A DNA stretch of 64,000 bases, taken from positions 17,647 to 81,646 of the forward strand of contig NZ_FPBA01000025.1 in assembly GCF_900116515.1 (NCBI RefSeq). Reading direction: 5' to 3'. The position numbers and the translations under genes are program-made. Position 1 is the stretch's first letter. The number at the start of each line of letters is the position of its first letter. Below the pieces are notes generated by a model. The model did not search any database. It was not told the origin of the DNA and was given only the letters and a program-made list of their open reading frames with translations. Positions 8,156 to 17,566 of this stretch are shown here, one piece after another. The DNA is from Geodermatophilus amargosae. Its GTDB lineage: Bacteria; Actinomycetota; Actinomycetes; Mycobacteriales; Geodermatophilaceae.

Positions 8156-9562
8156 GTGGACCGCCTGAGTGCGACCGACGCCGGGTTCTACTACGCGGAG
8201 ACCGAGAACGCGCCGCTGCACGTGGGCTCGGTGGCGGTGTTCGAGGGGCCGGCGCCGTCCTACGGCGACCTGGTGCGGCTGCTGCTGAGCAAGCTGCCGC
8301 AGGTGCCGCGCTACCGGCAGCGGGTGCGCGAGGTGCCGTTGAACCTGGGCCGCCCGCTGTGGGTCGACGACCCGCACTTCCAGATCCTGTACCACGTGCG
8401 GCACACCGCGGTGCCCAAGCCCGGCGGCCCCGAGCAGCTGCGCAACCTCGCCGGGCGGGTGCTCGGCCAGCGCCTGGACATGGCCAAGCCGCTGTGGGAG
8501 GTCTGGCTGGTCGAGGGCCTGGAGAACGACCGGTGGGCGATCATCTCCAAGGTCCACCACTGCATGGTCGACGGCGTGGCCGGCACCGACCTGATGCAGA
8601 TCATGTTCGACCTCGACCCGAACGCCGAGCAGACGGCGCCGCCCGACTGGTCGCCGCAGCGCACCCCGTCGGGCCTGGCGATGGTGGCCGGCGCGCTCAC
8701 CGAGACCGCCACCGCTCCCCTCCGCCAGCTCGTGCACAGCCCCGACGCCCTCGCCACCGGCGCGAAGGGCCTGGTGGGCAGTGCCCGGGCGGCGGTCAAC
8801 ACGGTCCCGCAGCTGGCCCGCCAGGCGCTCACGCCCCTGGCCCGCACGCTGACCGGGCCGATCGGCCCGCACCGCCGGTGGGCGTGGTCGGACGCCCAGT
8901 TCGAGGACCTGCGCACCGCCCGGACCGCGCTGGGCGGCACGGTCAACGACATCGTCCTCACCGCGATCACCCGCGGGTTCCGCGAGCTGCTCACGGGCCG
9001 CGGCGCCCTCGGCGCCGACACGGTCGTGCGCACCATGGTGCCGATCTCGGTGCGCAAGGAGGGCGAGCGCGGGTCGCTGGACAACCGGGTGACCGCGGTC
9101 TTCGTCGACCTGCCCGTCGGGGAGCCCGACCCGCTGGCCCGGCTGGCGTCCATCCGCAGCCAGATGGACGAGTACAAGCGGACGATGCAGGCGGTCGACG
9201 CCCGCTCGATCATCAGCATGGGCGACTACGTCGCGCCGAACCTGCTGGCCATGGGCGTCCGGGCGGCCATGCAGACCGGGCAGATGTGGTGCCAGGCGGT
9301 GACGACGAACGTGCCCGGCCCGCGGGTGCCGCTGTACGTGCTCGGCAAGCGCATGGTGTCGGCGCACCCCTACGTGCCGATCGCCGGCGGCACGCGGATC
9401 TCGATCGGGATCTTCAGCTACCTCAACGAGATGACCTTCGGCATCAACGCCGACTTCGACGCCTTCCCCGACATCGACGTCCTGTCTGCGGGCATCTGCC
9501 GCGGCATCGCCGAGCTCGGGGAGCTGGCCGCCGCAAAGCAGCCGGCCGCGGCCTCGCGGTGA
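8156..9562 (+). CDS. Wax ester synthase / diacylglycerol acyltransferase (WS/DGAT)
   Basis: A 468-residue WS/DGAT enzyme that would esterify diacylglycerol or a long-chain alcohol with acyl-CoA to make triacylglycerol or wax ester at the inner face of the membrane. The catalytic motif HHxxxDG is present as HHCMVDG at about residues 136-142. The N terminus DRLSATDAGFYYAE and the C-terminal NVPGPR region are family signatures. GTG 8156 was chosen over the in-frame ATG at 8138 because AGAGGAG (8144-8150) is well placed for it and family members start at this point. A strong hairpin follows the stop codon. A second WS/DGAT copy is fused to PlsC at 13.0-16.0 kb, so the organism probably stores neutral lipid. 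Confidence 0.92.
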   Translation: MDRLSATDAGFYYAETENAPLHVGSVAVFEGPAPSYGDLVRLLLSKLPQVPRYRQRVREVPLNLGRPLWVDDPHFQILYHVRHTAVPKPGGPEQLRNLAGRVLGQRLDMAKPLWEVWLVEGLENDRWAIISKVHHCMVDGVAGTDLMQIMFDLDPNAEQTAPPDWSPQRTPSGLAMVAGALTETATAPLRQLVHSPDALATGAKGLVGSARAAVNTVPQLARQALTPLARTLTGPIGPHRRWAWSDAQFEDLRTARTALGGTVNDIVLTAITRGFRELLTGRGALGADTVVRTMVPISVRKEGERGSLDNRVTAVFVDLPVGEPDPLARLASIRSQMDEYKRTMQAVDARSIISMGDYVAPNLLAMGVRAAMQTGQMWCQAVTTNVPGPRVPLYVLGKRMVSAHPYVPIAGGTRISIGIFSYLNEMTFGINADFDAFPDIDVLSAGICRGIAELGELAAAKQPAAASR

Positions 9563-9566
9563 CCCT

Positions 9567-9606
9567 CCGGCCGCCGGGCGTGACCCGGTTCACGTCCGGC
9601 GGCCGG
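9567..9606. terminator. Hairpin after WS/DGAT
   Basis: Arms CCGGCCGCCGG (9567-9577) and CCGGCGGCCGG (9596-9606) pair fully, and an inner CGTGA/TCACG pair extends the stem. No T tract follows, as is usual in high-GC actinobacteria. Confidence 0.6.
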
Positions 9607-9621
9607 GGGTAGCGGTCCGGG

Positions 9622-10629
9622 GTGACCGCTCCCGATGCTGACCTGACCGTCGCCGTCACCGGCCCCACCGGCACCTTCGGCGAGGGCCTGGTCCCGCTGC
9701 TGCAGGCCGACGAGCGGATCGGCCGCGTCGTCGGCATCGCCCGCCGCCCCTTCGACCCGGCCGCCCGCGGCTGGACGAAGATGGAGTACCGGCGGGGCGA
9801 CGTCCGCGACGCCGACGCGCTGCGCGAGGCCTTCGCCGGCGCCGACGTCGTCGTCCACCTGGCCTTCCTGATCACCGGCAACGCCTCGCGGCAGACGACC
9901 CGCGCGATCAACGTCGACGGCACGCTCAACGCCTTCCGGGCCGCGGCCGCCGCCGGAGCGCGCCGCTTCGTCTACGCCTCCTCCGTCGCCGCCTACGGGT
10001 TCCACCCGGACAACCCGGTCGGCATGACCGAGGAGTGGCCGGTGCGCCCGGCGGCGAAGCTCTTCTACGCGCAGGAGAAGGCCGAGCTCGAGCAGCTGCT
10101 GCAGGCCGAGGCGCAGGCCCACCCGGAGATCGACCTGTACCTGCTGCGCCCGCCGGTGGTGCTCGGTCCGCACACCGTGGGCGCCAAGGACGTGCTGCCC
10201 GGCCCGCTGGCCCCGCTGGGGCGGCGGCTGGCCGAGCAGAGCACCCGGCGGCTGCCGGTCCCCGTGCCGGCGTTCGTCCCCGCCCTGCCCCTGCAGTTCA
10301 TCCACGAGGACGACGTCGGCCAGGCGCTGGTCCAGTGCATCGTCGCCGCCGGCCCGCCCGGTGCCTACAACATCGCCGGCGACGGCGTCCTGACCGCTGC
10401 CGACGTCGCCCGGGAGTACGGCGCCATCCCGCTGCCCCTGCCGGCCGCACCGGCCCAGCTCGCCGCCCGCGCGGTGTCCCGGCTGCCGTTCCTGCCGCCG
10501 GTCGCCGAGTGGGTGGAGGCCGCCAGCCACCCGGCGATCATGGACACCACCAAGGCCAAGCGGGAGCTGGGCTGGCAGCCGCGCTACACCGGCCTCGAGG
10601 CGCTGCGCGCCACCCTCGACCACCGCTGA
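9622..10629 (+). CDS. NAD-dependent epimerase/dehydratase (extended SDR)
   Basis: 335 residues with an extended short-chain dehydrogenase fold. The dinucleotide motif TGPTGTFG is at residues 14-21. The family 'SS' strand YASSVAAYG is at ~115-123, and the catalytic YxxxK appears as YAQEK at ~149-153. It should bind NAD(P) and act on a nucleotide sugar or another hydroxyl/keto substrate; which one cannot be read from the sequence. The C-terminal third (residues ~215-335) is the variable substrate domain. GTG start at 9622. It lies between two hairpins, so it may be a single-gene unit within the lipid block. Relatives in this family sit near glycerolipid genes in other actinobacteria, but no pathway is proposed here. 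Confidence 0.87.
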   Translation: MTAPDADLTVAVTGPTGTFGEGLVPLLQADERIGRVVGIARRPFDPAARGWTKMEYRRGDVRDADALREAFAGADVVVHLAFLITGNASRQTTRAINVDGTLNAFRAAAAAGARRFVYASSVAAYGFHPDNPVGMTEEWPVRPAAKLFYAQEKAELEQLLQAEAQAHPEIDLYLLRPPVVLGPHTVGAKDVLPGPLAPLGRRLAEQSTRRLPVPVPAFVPALPLQFIHEDDVGQALVQCIVAAGPPGAYNIAGDGVLTAADVAREYGAIPLPLPAAPAQLAARAVSRLPFLPPVAEWVEAASHPAIMDTTKAKRELGWQPRYTGLEALRATLDHR

Positions 10630-10649
10630 GACCGGCACCGGCGCCGCGC

Positions 10650-10687
10650 CGCGCCGCGAGGGGGCAGGATCTGTCCCCCGCGGCGCG
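10650..10687. terminator. GC-rich hairpin between epimerase and plsB
   Basis: CGCGCCGC (10650-10657) pairs with GCGGCGCG (10680-10687). The stem continues inside as GGGGG/CCCCC plus CA/TG with a small bulge around a GGATC loop. Likely terminates the epimerase transcript before the lipid operon. Confidence 0.6.
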
Positions 10688-10762
10688 TGCCCGTGACCAG
10701 CAGGGGCTCCCCCTCGCCGGACCCGGCGCCGACGAGCCGACGAGTGCCTGAGAGGAACGCGC

Positions 10763-13015
10763 ATGAGCCCCGGAGCGGACACCGACGTCCCCCGCATCGT
10801 GCTGGTCGACGTCTCGAGCGAGGTGGAGCGCCGGCTGGTGGCCGGCGCCCTGCCGCCCGGCGGCACGGTCCTGCCGCTGAGGGGCTCCGCGCTGGCCCGC
10901 CCGCTGGCCGACGCCGACCCCGCCACGGTGGTGACCGCCACCCGCGTGGCCTGGGCGCCCGGCGGCGGGTCCGAGGTGACCCGGCAGGGCACCGGCCGGC
11001 GGCGCCGGCGGGAGCGGTGGTCGGCCGCCCGGCCCGCGCTCAAGCGGCGCCCGCCGCGCCCGTTGCAGGCCGCCGCGGTACGCCGTGACCCCGACCGGGC
11101 CCGCGTGGTGGTGGCCGAGCCGGCCACCGTGGCCGAGCTGACCGCGCGCTGGGACGGCACCGGCACGCTGGCCGGCTTCGTCGCCCACCAGGCGGCGCTG
11201 GCACTCGACCGGGCCGAGCGGCAGGTCGTCGGCGACCGGGCGAAGGTGCCGCGGCACGTGGCCGAGGCGATCCGCTACAGCCCCGAGTGGCGCGCGGAGG
11301 TCGCCGCGCTGGCCGAGCGGCTGGAGGCCCCCGAGGCGGAGGTGGCCGCCGAGGCCGCCGCCGACCTCGACGAGCTGGTCGCGGCCATGGACCCGGCCGC
11401 CGTCGAGGTGTTCACCGGCCTGCTGCGGCCGGTGCACTCCCGCGCCTGGGACGTGCAGGCCGACACCGCGCGGCTCACCGACCTGCGCGAGCTCAACCGC
11501 ACCCACCCGCTGGTGTTCCTGCCCAGCCACCGCTCCTACGTCGACCCACTGGTGCTCGCCGACGTGCTCGCCCGGCACGACTTCCCGCGCAACCACGTGC
11601 TCGGCGGGGAGAACCTGCGCTTCTGGCCGGTCGGGCCGATCGCCAAGCGGGCCGGCCTGGTGTTCATCCGCCGCACCTTCGGCGACGACCAGGTCTACAA
11701 GACCGCCGTCCGGGAGTACCTGGCGTTCCTGCTGGCCAAGCGGTTCAACCTGGAGTGGTACATGGAGGGCGGCCGCTCCCGCACCGGCAAGCTGCGCCCG
11801 CCGCGGCACGGGCTGCTGCGCTTCGTCGCCGACGCCGTGGAGCGCAAGCGCGTGGAGGACGTCTACCTCGTCCCGGTCTCGATCACCTACGACCAGCTCC
11901 GCGAGGTCTCCGGGATGGCCGCCGAGCAGGGCGGCGCGGCCAAGCGCGGCGAGGGCCTGTCGTGGATGGCGTCCTACATCCGCGAGCAGGTGCGCACCCC
12001 CCTGGGCACGGTGCACGTCGGCTTCGCCGCGCCGCTGTCGCTGGCCACCGCGCTGCGCAACGGCGCCGACCCGGCCGACCCCGACGCCCGCCGGCTCACC
12101 TTGCAGAAGGTGGCCTTCCAGGTCGCCGTGGGCATCAACTCCGTCACCCCGGCGACGGCGACGGCGCTGGTGACCACGGCGCTGCTCGGCGTGCGGGACC
12201 GGGCACTGACGCTGGCGCAGGTGCAGCGGGTGCTCGAGCCGCTGCTGCGCTACCTCACCGAGCGGGACCTGCCGCACTCCGGCGCGGCCCTGCGGAGCGC
12301 CCGCGGTGTGCGCTTGGTGCTCGGCGCGCTGGCCGCGCAGGGCGTGGTGACCGTCTACGAGGGCGGCGAGGAGCCGGTCCACGCCATCGAGCGCGGCCAG
12401 CACCTGGTGGCCGCCTTCTACCGCAACAACGCCATCCACCACTTCGTGGACCGGGCGATCGCCGAACTCGTCATGCTCCGCGACCCGGCCGACCGCTGGG
12501 AGGAGGCACACCGCCTCCGCGACCTGTTGAAGTTCGAGTTCTTCTTCCCCGAGCGGGATTCCTACCGAGAGCGGCTGGCGGCCGAGCTCGAGCGGCTGGA
12601 CCCACAGTGGGAGACGTCCGACGGCCGCGAGGTCCTCTGCCGGGCCGACCTCCTGGTGGCCCACCGGGTGCTGCGGTCCTTCGTCGACGCGCAGCTCGTC
12701 GTCGCCGAGCGGCTCGCCGCCCGCGACCCCCGCACGCCGGTGACGGAGCCGGAGTTCCTCGCCGAGTGCAGTGGGGTCGGCCAGCAGATGCTGCTGCAGG
12801 GCCGGCTGCACGGGCCGGAGTCGCTGTCCCGGGAGCTGTTCTCCGGGGCGCTGCGGCTGGCCGCGAACCTCGACCTGGTCGACCCCGGCCGCGAGGAGCT
12901 GGCCCGGCGGCGGCAGGAGTGGGCCGCTCGAGTCAGGGACGTCGTCGGCCGAGTAGTGGTGATCGACGAGTTGGACGCCGCGGCGCGGCGGGAGAACGTG
13001 GGGGTGGAACCGTGA
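10763..13015 (+). CDS. plsB: Glycerol-3-phosphate 1-O-acyltransferase (PlsB2-like)
   Basis: A 750-residue acyltransferase for the first step of glycerolipid synthesis, acyl transfer to the sn-1 position of glycerol 3-phosphate. The four acyltransferase blocks are visible: PSHRSYVDPL (His-x4-Asp catalytic pair, ~residues 254-263), LRFWPVGPIAKRAG (~290), MEGGRSRTGKL (~335) and VYLVPVSITYD (~375). The length and the long C-terminal helical domain match PlsB2 of mycobacteria (Rv2482c) rather than the short PlsY-type enzymes. ATG 10763 has GAGAGGAA upstream. The stop codon overlaps the GTG of the next gene (GTGA), so it is translationally coupled to the HAD-PlsC-WS/DGAT fusion, giving consecutive steps of one pathway. 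Confidence 0.93.
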   Translation: MSPGADTDVPRIVLVDVSSEVERRLVAGALPPGGTVLPLRGSALARPLADADPATVVTATRVAWAPGGGSEVTRQGTGRRRRRERWSAARPALKRRPPRPLQAAAVRRDPDRARVVVAEPATVAELTARWDGTGTLAGFVAHQAALALDRAERQVVGDRAKVPRHVAEAIRYSPEWRAEVAALAERLEAPEAEVAAEAAADLDELVAAMDPAAVEVFTGLLRPVHSRAWDVQADTARLTDLRELNRTHPLVFLPSHRSYVDPLVLADVLARHDFPRNHVLGGENLRFWPVGPIAKRAGLVFIRRTFGDDQVYKTAVREYLAFLLAKRFNLEWYMEGGRSRTGKLRPPRHGLLRFVADAVERKRVEDVYLVPVSITYDQLREVSGMAAEQGGAAKRGEGLSWMASYIREQVRTPLGTVHVGFAAPLSLATALRNGADPADPDARRLTLQKVAFQVAVGINSVTPATATALVTTALLGVRDRALTLAQVQRVLEPLLRYLTERDLPHSGAALRSARGVRLVLGALAAQGVVTVYEGGEEPVHAIERGQHLVAAFYRNNAIHHFVDRAIAELVMLRDPADRWEEAHRLRDLLKFEFFFPERDSYRERLAAELERLDPQWETSDGREVLCRADLLVAHRVLRSFVDAQLVVAERLAARDPRTPVTEPEFLAECSGVGQQMLLQGRLHGPESLSRELFSGALRLAANLDLVDPGREELARRRQEWAARVRDVVGRVVVIDELDAAARRENVGVEP

Positions 13016-15966
13016 CGGCCGAGACGCCGCCCGGTGGTGGACTGCGCGAGCAGGCGGCCGCGATGGCCCGGTCGAACGTCTGGACCGAGGAGCAGCTGAT
13101 CGCCGACGTCGACGCGGCGCCGCCCGGCCGGCGGGTGGGCGCGTTCTTCGACTTCGACGGCACGGTGATCGACGGCTACTCGCTGGCCGCCTTCGCCCGC
13201 CACCACCTGCGCTCGCTGGAGGTCACGCCGACCGACCTGGGCCAGCTGCTGCTGACCGGCCTGCGCGGGGTCACCACCGAGGACGACTTCGAGCGGTTCA
13301 CCGTCTCGGGCATGCGCGCCTGGGCCGGCCGCAGCGAGGACGAGCTGGCCGAGCTCGGCGAGCGGCTGTTCGTCCAGGGCATCGCCGGGTCGCTGTACCC
13401 CGAGGCCTGGCGGCTGGTGACGGCCCACCTGCAGGCCGGGCACACGGTCGTCCTGGCCTCCTCGGCCACCCGGTTCCAGGTGGAGCCCGCCGCCCGCGCC
13501 CTCGGCGTGGAGCACGTGCTGGTCTCCCCCGTCGAGATCGTCGACGGCGTCTGCACCGGGCGCCCCGGCGGCCCCCTGCTGTGGCGGGCGGGCAAGGCCG
13601 CGGCCGTGCGCGCCTTCGCCGAGGAGCACGGCATCGACCTGCTGCAGAGCTACGCCTACTCCAACGGCGACGAGGACGTCCCCTTCCTGCGCACCGTGGG
13701 TCGCGCCCGCGCGCTCAACCCGGGCCGGGGGCTGACCGCCGCGGCCCGGCACTACTCGTGGCCGGTCGCCCGGTTCCGGCGGCGCGGCCGCACCGGGGCC
13801 GCCGACCTCGCCCGCACCGTCGCCGGCATCGGCGGCATGTTCGGCGGCTTCACCACCGGCCTGGCGGTCGGCGCGCTGGGCGGCTCGCGGCGGGAGGCGG
13901 TCGACCTCGGCCTGACCCTCGCGGGTGAACTCGGCAGCGCGCTGGCCGGCGTCCGGCTCGACGTCCAGGGCGCCGAGCACCTGGCCACCCGGCCGGCGGT
14001 CTTCCTGTTCAACCACCAGAGCCAGCTCGACGTCCTGATCCTCGCCAAGCTGCTGCGCGGCGGGTTCACCGGCGTGGCCAAGAAGGAGCTGGCCAGGACG
14101 CCGGGGTTCGGGCTGGCGTTCCGGCTGGCCGACGTCGCTTTCGTGGACCGCAGCGACCCGGCGCAGGCCCGCCGCGCCCTCGAGCCGGCCGTCCAGCGGC
14201 TGCAGGAGGGCATCTCGCTGGTCATCGCCCCCGAGGGCACCCGCTCGGCCACCCCGACCCTCGGCCCGTTCAAGAAGGGTGCCTTCCACGTCGCGATGCA
14301 GGCCGGCGTGCCGATCGTGCCGGTGGTCATCCGCAACGCCGGCGAGCTGATGTGGCGCGGCGCCACGGTGGTCACCGCCGGCACCGTGCAGGTGAGGGTG
14401 CTCCCGCCGGTGCCGACGACGGGCTGGCGCGCCGAGGACGTCGACCGGCACGTGACCGACGTCCGCGACTCCTTCCTCGCCACCCTGGCCAACTGGTCGG
14501 GCCGCACGCAGCGCCCGGTCGTCGCCGAGTCGCCGACCGCTGACGACGGCGTGCCCGCCCCCGCGGTCCCGGCCGCACCGCTGGACTGGGGCACCTCTCC
14601 GGAGATGAACCCCATCGAGACGGCGATGTGGCGCGCCGAGGCCGCCGACCCGCGGCTGCGGGCCAACGTCACGCTGCTCGAGATCCTGGAGACCGCGCCC
14701 GGTTGGGACCGCTTCCGCGGCGCGCACGAGTGGGCCTCGCGGATGGTGCCGCGGATGCGCCAGCGGGTGGTCGAGCCCGCGCTCGGCGTCGGCGCGCCGC
14801 GCTGGGTGACCATCGAGGACCTCGACCTGGACCGGCACGTGCACCGCGTCCGGCTGGAGGAGCCCGGGTCGATGCGCCAGCTGCTCGCCATCGTCGGGGA
14901 GTTCTCCTCCGCCCTGCTCGACCGCGACCGGCCGCTGTGGGAGGTCATGCTCGTCGAGGGGCTGGCCGACGGGCGCGCCGCTTACGTCGTCAAGACCCAC
15001 CACAGCACCACCGACGGGCTGGGCGCTGTCCAGCTCATGGGCCTCCTGCACCGCCGCGGACCCGAGACCGACCCCGCCCGCCCCGAGCCGCCGGCCCCCG
15101 TGCCCGGGGAGGTCTCCCGCGTGGGCGCGCTCACCGAGCAGCTCGTGGGGACGGCGCGGTCGGTGCCCCTGGCGGCGCTGCGCCGCGGCGTGGAGGCGCT
15201 GGGCGCCCTCCGCCACCCGCGTGAGGTGGCGGCGCAGGCGCTCGACGCCGCCCGTGCGGCCACGAAGACCCTCGCGCCGCCGCGCGGGAGCTCGCCGCTG
15301 CTGGCGCCCCGCGGCGGGGACTGGCGCTTCGAGGTGCTCGAGGTGCCCCTCGCCGACCTCAAGGCGGGTTCCAAGGCGGCCGGCGGGAGCCTCAACGACG
15401 GCTTCCTCGCCGCGGTGCTCGGCGGTTTCCGCCGGTACCACGAGCGCTCCGGCGCGCCGCTGGGGACGATGACCATCGGCATCCCGATCAGCCTGCGCGC
15501 CCGCGACGACGCCCAGGGCGGCAACCGCTTCACCGGCGCCCGGTTCACCGCGCCGCTGGACGAGGCGGACGCGGCGGCGCGGGTGTCCACCATCCGCGAG
15601 TTCGTCCTGTCGGCGCGCGAGACCAGCACCAGCGGCGTCACCGACGACCTGCTCGGCCCGGCGCTGCACTGGATCCCCGCCTCCGTCGTCGGGGCGGTCT
15701 CGGGCCGGCTGACCGGCGCGAACGACGTCCAGGTGAGCAACATGCCCGGCGTGACGCACCCGGTCTGGATCGCCGGGTCGCGGATCCTGCGGATGTTCCC
15801 GTTCGGGCCGCTGCCCGGGTGCGCGGCGATGGTCACGCTGCTCTCGCACGAGGACACGTGCTGCATCGGCGTCAACCTCGACGCCGCCGCGGTCACCGAC
15901 CCGGCAGGCCTGGTGGCCGACCTGCAGGCCGGCCTGGACGAGGTGGTCGCACTGGGCCGCCGGTGA
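13012..15966 (+). CDS. Three-domain fusion: HAD-IB phosphatase - PlsC acyltransferase - WS/DGAT
   Basis: A 984-residue polypeptide with three enzyme domains. (1) HAD-IB phosphatase at residues ~40-270 with FFDFDGT (Asp47/Asp49). (2) 1-acylglycerol-3-phosphate acyltransferase at ~300-520 with NHQSQLD (His335, Asp340) and PEGTRS (~407-412). (3) A complete WS/DGAT module from ~530 to the end with HHSTTDG at 663-669. HAD-PlsC fusions are known (Rv2483c), and the mycobacterial WS/DGAT Rv2484c is the separate next gene; here it is one chain. The domains could carry lysophosphatidate to phosphatidate and diacylglycerol to triacylglycerol. Whether the HAD domain removes the phosphate in between is inference; it resembles phosphoserine phosphatases. 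No internal stop or frame change is seen, so the fusion looks genuine. GTG start at 13012 overlaps the plsB stop. Confidence 0.92.
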   Translation: MTAETPPGGGLREQAAAMARSNVWTEEQLIADVDAAPPGRRVGAFFDFDGTVIDGYSLAAFARHHLRSLEVTPTDLGQLLLTGLRGVTTEDDFERFTVSGMRAWAGRSEDELAELGERLFVQGIAGSLYPEAWRLVTAHLQAGHTVVLASSATRFQVEPAARALGVEHVLVSPVEIVDGVCTGRPGGPLLWRAGKAAAVRAFAEEHGIDLLQSYAYSNGDEDVPFLRTVGRARALNPGRGLTAAARHYSWPVARFRRRGRTGAADLARTVAGIGGMFGGFTTGLAVGALGGSRREAVDLGLTLAGELGSALAGVRLDVQGAEHLATRPAVFLFNHQSQLDVLILAKLLRGGFTGVAKKELARTPGFGLAFRLADVAFVDRSDPAQARRALEPAVQRLQEGISLVIAPEGTRSATPTLGPFKKGAFHVAMQAGVPIVPVVIRNAGELMWRGATVVTAGTVQVRVLPPVPTTGWRAEDVDRHVTDVRDSFLATLANWSGRTQRPVVAESPTADDGVPAPAVPAAPLDWGTSPEMNPIETAMWRAEAADPRLRANVTLLEILETAPGWDRFRGAHEWASRMVPRMRQRVVEPALGVGAPRWVTIEDLDLDRHVHRVRLEEPGSMRQLLAIVGEFSSALLDRDRPLWEVMLVEGLADGRAAYVVKTHHSTTDGLGAVQLMGLLHRRGPETDPARPEPPAPVPGEVSRVGALTEQLVGTARSVPLAALRRGVEALGALRHPREVAAQALDAARAATKTLAPPRGSSPLLAPRGGDWRFEVLEVPLADLKAGSKAAGGSLNDGFLAAVLGGFRRYHERSGAPLGTMTIGIPISLRARDDAQGGNRFTGARFTAPLDEADAAARVSTIREFVLSARETSTSGVTDDLLGPALHWIPASVVGAVSGRLTGANDVQVSNMPGVTHPVWIAGSRILRMFPFGPLPGCAAMVTLLSHEDTCCIGVNLDAAAVTDPAGLVADLQAGLDEVVALGRR

Positions 15967-16036
15967 GGTGTAGCGGGTCCCCGGTGCGGTACTGCCGGGT
16001 TGTTACCCGCGTCACAGCCGAGCCCAGGGAGCGGCC

Positions 16037-17566
16037 ATGAGCTTCAACCTCGCCACCATCCTGCGTGAGTCCGCCTCCGCACACCCCGACAAGCCGATGC
16101 TCCGGCTCGGCCCGCTCACCCTGACCTACGGCCAGGTCGACCAGCTGTCGGGGCAGGTCGCGGCCGGTCTGCGGGAGGCGGGGCTGCAGCGTGGCGACAG
16201 CGTGGCCCTGCAGCTGCCCAACGTGCCGCAGTTCGTGCTCGCCTACTTCGGCGCGCTCAAGGCCGGCATGACCCTGGTGCCGCTCAACCCGCTACTCAAG
16301 GCGCCCGAGGTGAGCTACCACCTGTCCGACAGCGGCGCGCGCGTCCTGATCACCTTCGACGCCTTCGCCGAGGAGGCGGTCAAGGGTGCCGCCGGCGCCG
16401 GCGACGTGCGGGTGTACGTGGTGCCCTCGCCCGGCGGCCCGGAGGCGCCGCCGGACACCACGCCGTTCGACGCGCTGCTCGCCGCCGGACAGGGCGCCGA
16501 CCCCTCCGAGGTCGAGCAGATGTCGTCGGAGGACACCGCGGTGGTCATCTACACCAGCGGCACGACCGGCAAGCCGAAGGGCGCCGAGCTCACCCACTTC
16601 CAGGCCTACATGGCGGCCTCCGTCGCGGCCGAGACCTTCCGGTACCAGGACGACGACGTCGCCATGGCGGTGCTGCCGCTGTTCCACGTCTTCGGCCTGT
16701 CCAGCGTCATGAACTGCGCCGTCCGCGCGGGGGCGACCCTGGTGCTGGTGCCCCGCTTCGACGTCGGCGCGGTCCTCGACGCCATGGAGCAGCACAGGGT
16801 CACGGTCTTCTGCGGCGTCCCGACGATGTTCGTGGCGCTCATGCACGCCGACCTGACCGGCCGCGACGTCTCCTCGCTGCGGATCTGCGTGTCCGGCGGC
16901 GCCTCGATCCCCGGCGAGGTGATCAAGGGCTTCGAGGCCGCGTACGACGCGACGGTCCTCGAGGGCTACGGGCTGTCGGAGACCTGCGCGGTGGCCACGT
17001 TCAACCGCAGCGCCGAGGAGCGCCGGGTCATGTCGATCGGCAAGCGCCTCTGGGGCTGCGAGGTGCGCGTGGTCGACACCGACGACCGCGAGCTGCCGTA
17101 CGGCCCGGACAACGTCGGCGAGATCGTGCTGCGCGGGCACAACCTCATGAAGGGCTACCTCGGCCGGCCCGAGGCCACCGCCGAGGCGATGAAGGGCGGC
17201 TGGTTCCACACCGGCGACCTCGGCTACCAGGACGAGGACGGGTTCTTTTACATCGTCGACCGGAAGAAGGACCTGGTCATCCGCGGCGGCTTCAACGTCT
17301 ACCCGCGGGAGATCGAGGAGGTCCTGCACGCCCACCCGGCGGTGCTCGAGGCCGCCGTCATCGGCCGGCCCGACGAGCGGCTCGGCGAGGAGGTCGTCGC
17401 CTACGTCAGCCTGCGCCCCGGCGCCTCGGCCGAGCCGGCCGAGGTCATCGACTTCTGCAAGGAGCGGCTCGCGGCCTACAAGTACCCGCGCGACGTCGTG
17501 GTGATCGACGAGCTGCCGAAGGGGCCCAGCGGCAAGGTGCTCAAGACCGAGCTGCGCGCCCGCTGA
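16037..17566 (+). CDS. Long-chain fatty-acid--CoA ligase (FadD-like)
   Basis: A 509-residue ANL-superfamily adenylate-forming enzyme that would activate fatty acids with ATP and CoA, supplying acyl-CoA to the acyltransferases upstream. Visible motifs are the P-loop-like YTSGTTGKPKG (~residues 172-182), the A5-like GYGLSET (~310), GWFHTGDLGY (~389-398), the hinge DRKKDLVIRGGFNVYP (~407-422), and the catalytic lysine region PKGPSGKVLKTEL near the C terminus. ATG 16037 is preceded by GGGAGCGG. A 70-base gap separates it from the fusion gene. Its last 26 bases overlap, tail to tail, the end of the convergent hydrolase gene. Chain-length preference cannot be judged from sequence. Confidence 0.92.
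   Translation: MSFNLATILRESASAHPDKPMLRLGPLTLTYGQVDQLSGQVAAGLREAGLQRGDSVALQLPNVPQFVLAYFGALKAGMTLVPLNPLLKAPEVSYHLSDSGARVLITFDAFAEEAVKGAAGAGDVRVYVVPSPGGPEAPPDTTPFDALLAAGQGADPSEVEQMSSEDTAVVIYTSGTTGKPKGAELTHFQAYMAASVAAETFRYQDDDVAMAVLPLFHVFGLSSVMNCAVRAGATLVLVPRFDVGAVLDAMEQHRVTVFCGVPTMFVALMHADLTGRDVSSLRICVSGGASIPGEVIKGFEAAYDATVLEGYGLSETCAVATFNRSAEERRVMSIGKRLWGCEVRVVDTDDRELPYGPDNVGEIVLRGHNLMKGYLGRPEATAEAMKGGWFHTGDLGYQDEDGFFYIVDRKKDLVIRGGFNVYPREIEEVLHAHPAVLEAAVIGRPDERLGEEVVAYVSLRPGASAEPAEVIDFCKERLAAYKYPRDVVVIDELPKGPSGKVLKTELRAR

Noticed and set aside
11287..13011. Upstream extension of the PlsC fusion to 1559 codons
   Set aside because: The extra part is plsB read in the wrong frame; the GTG at 13012 overlapping the plsB stop is the natural start.
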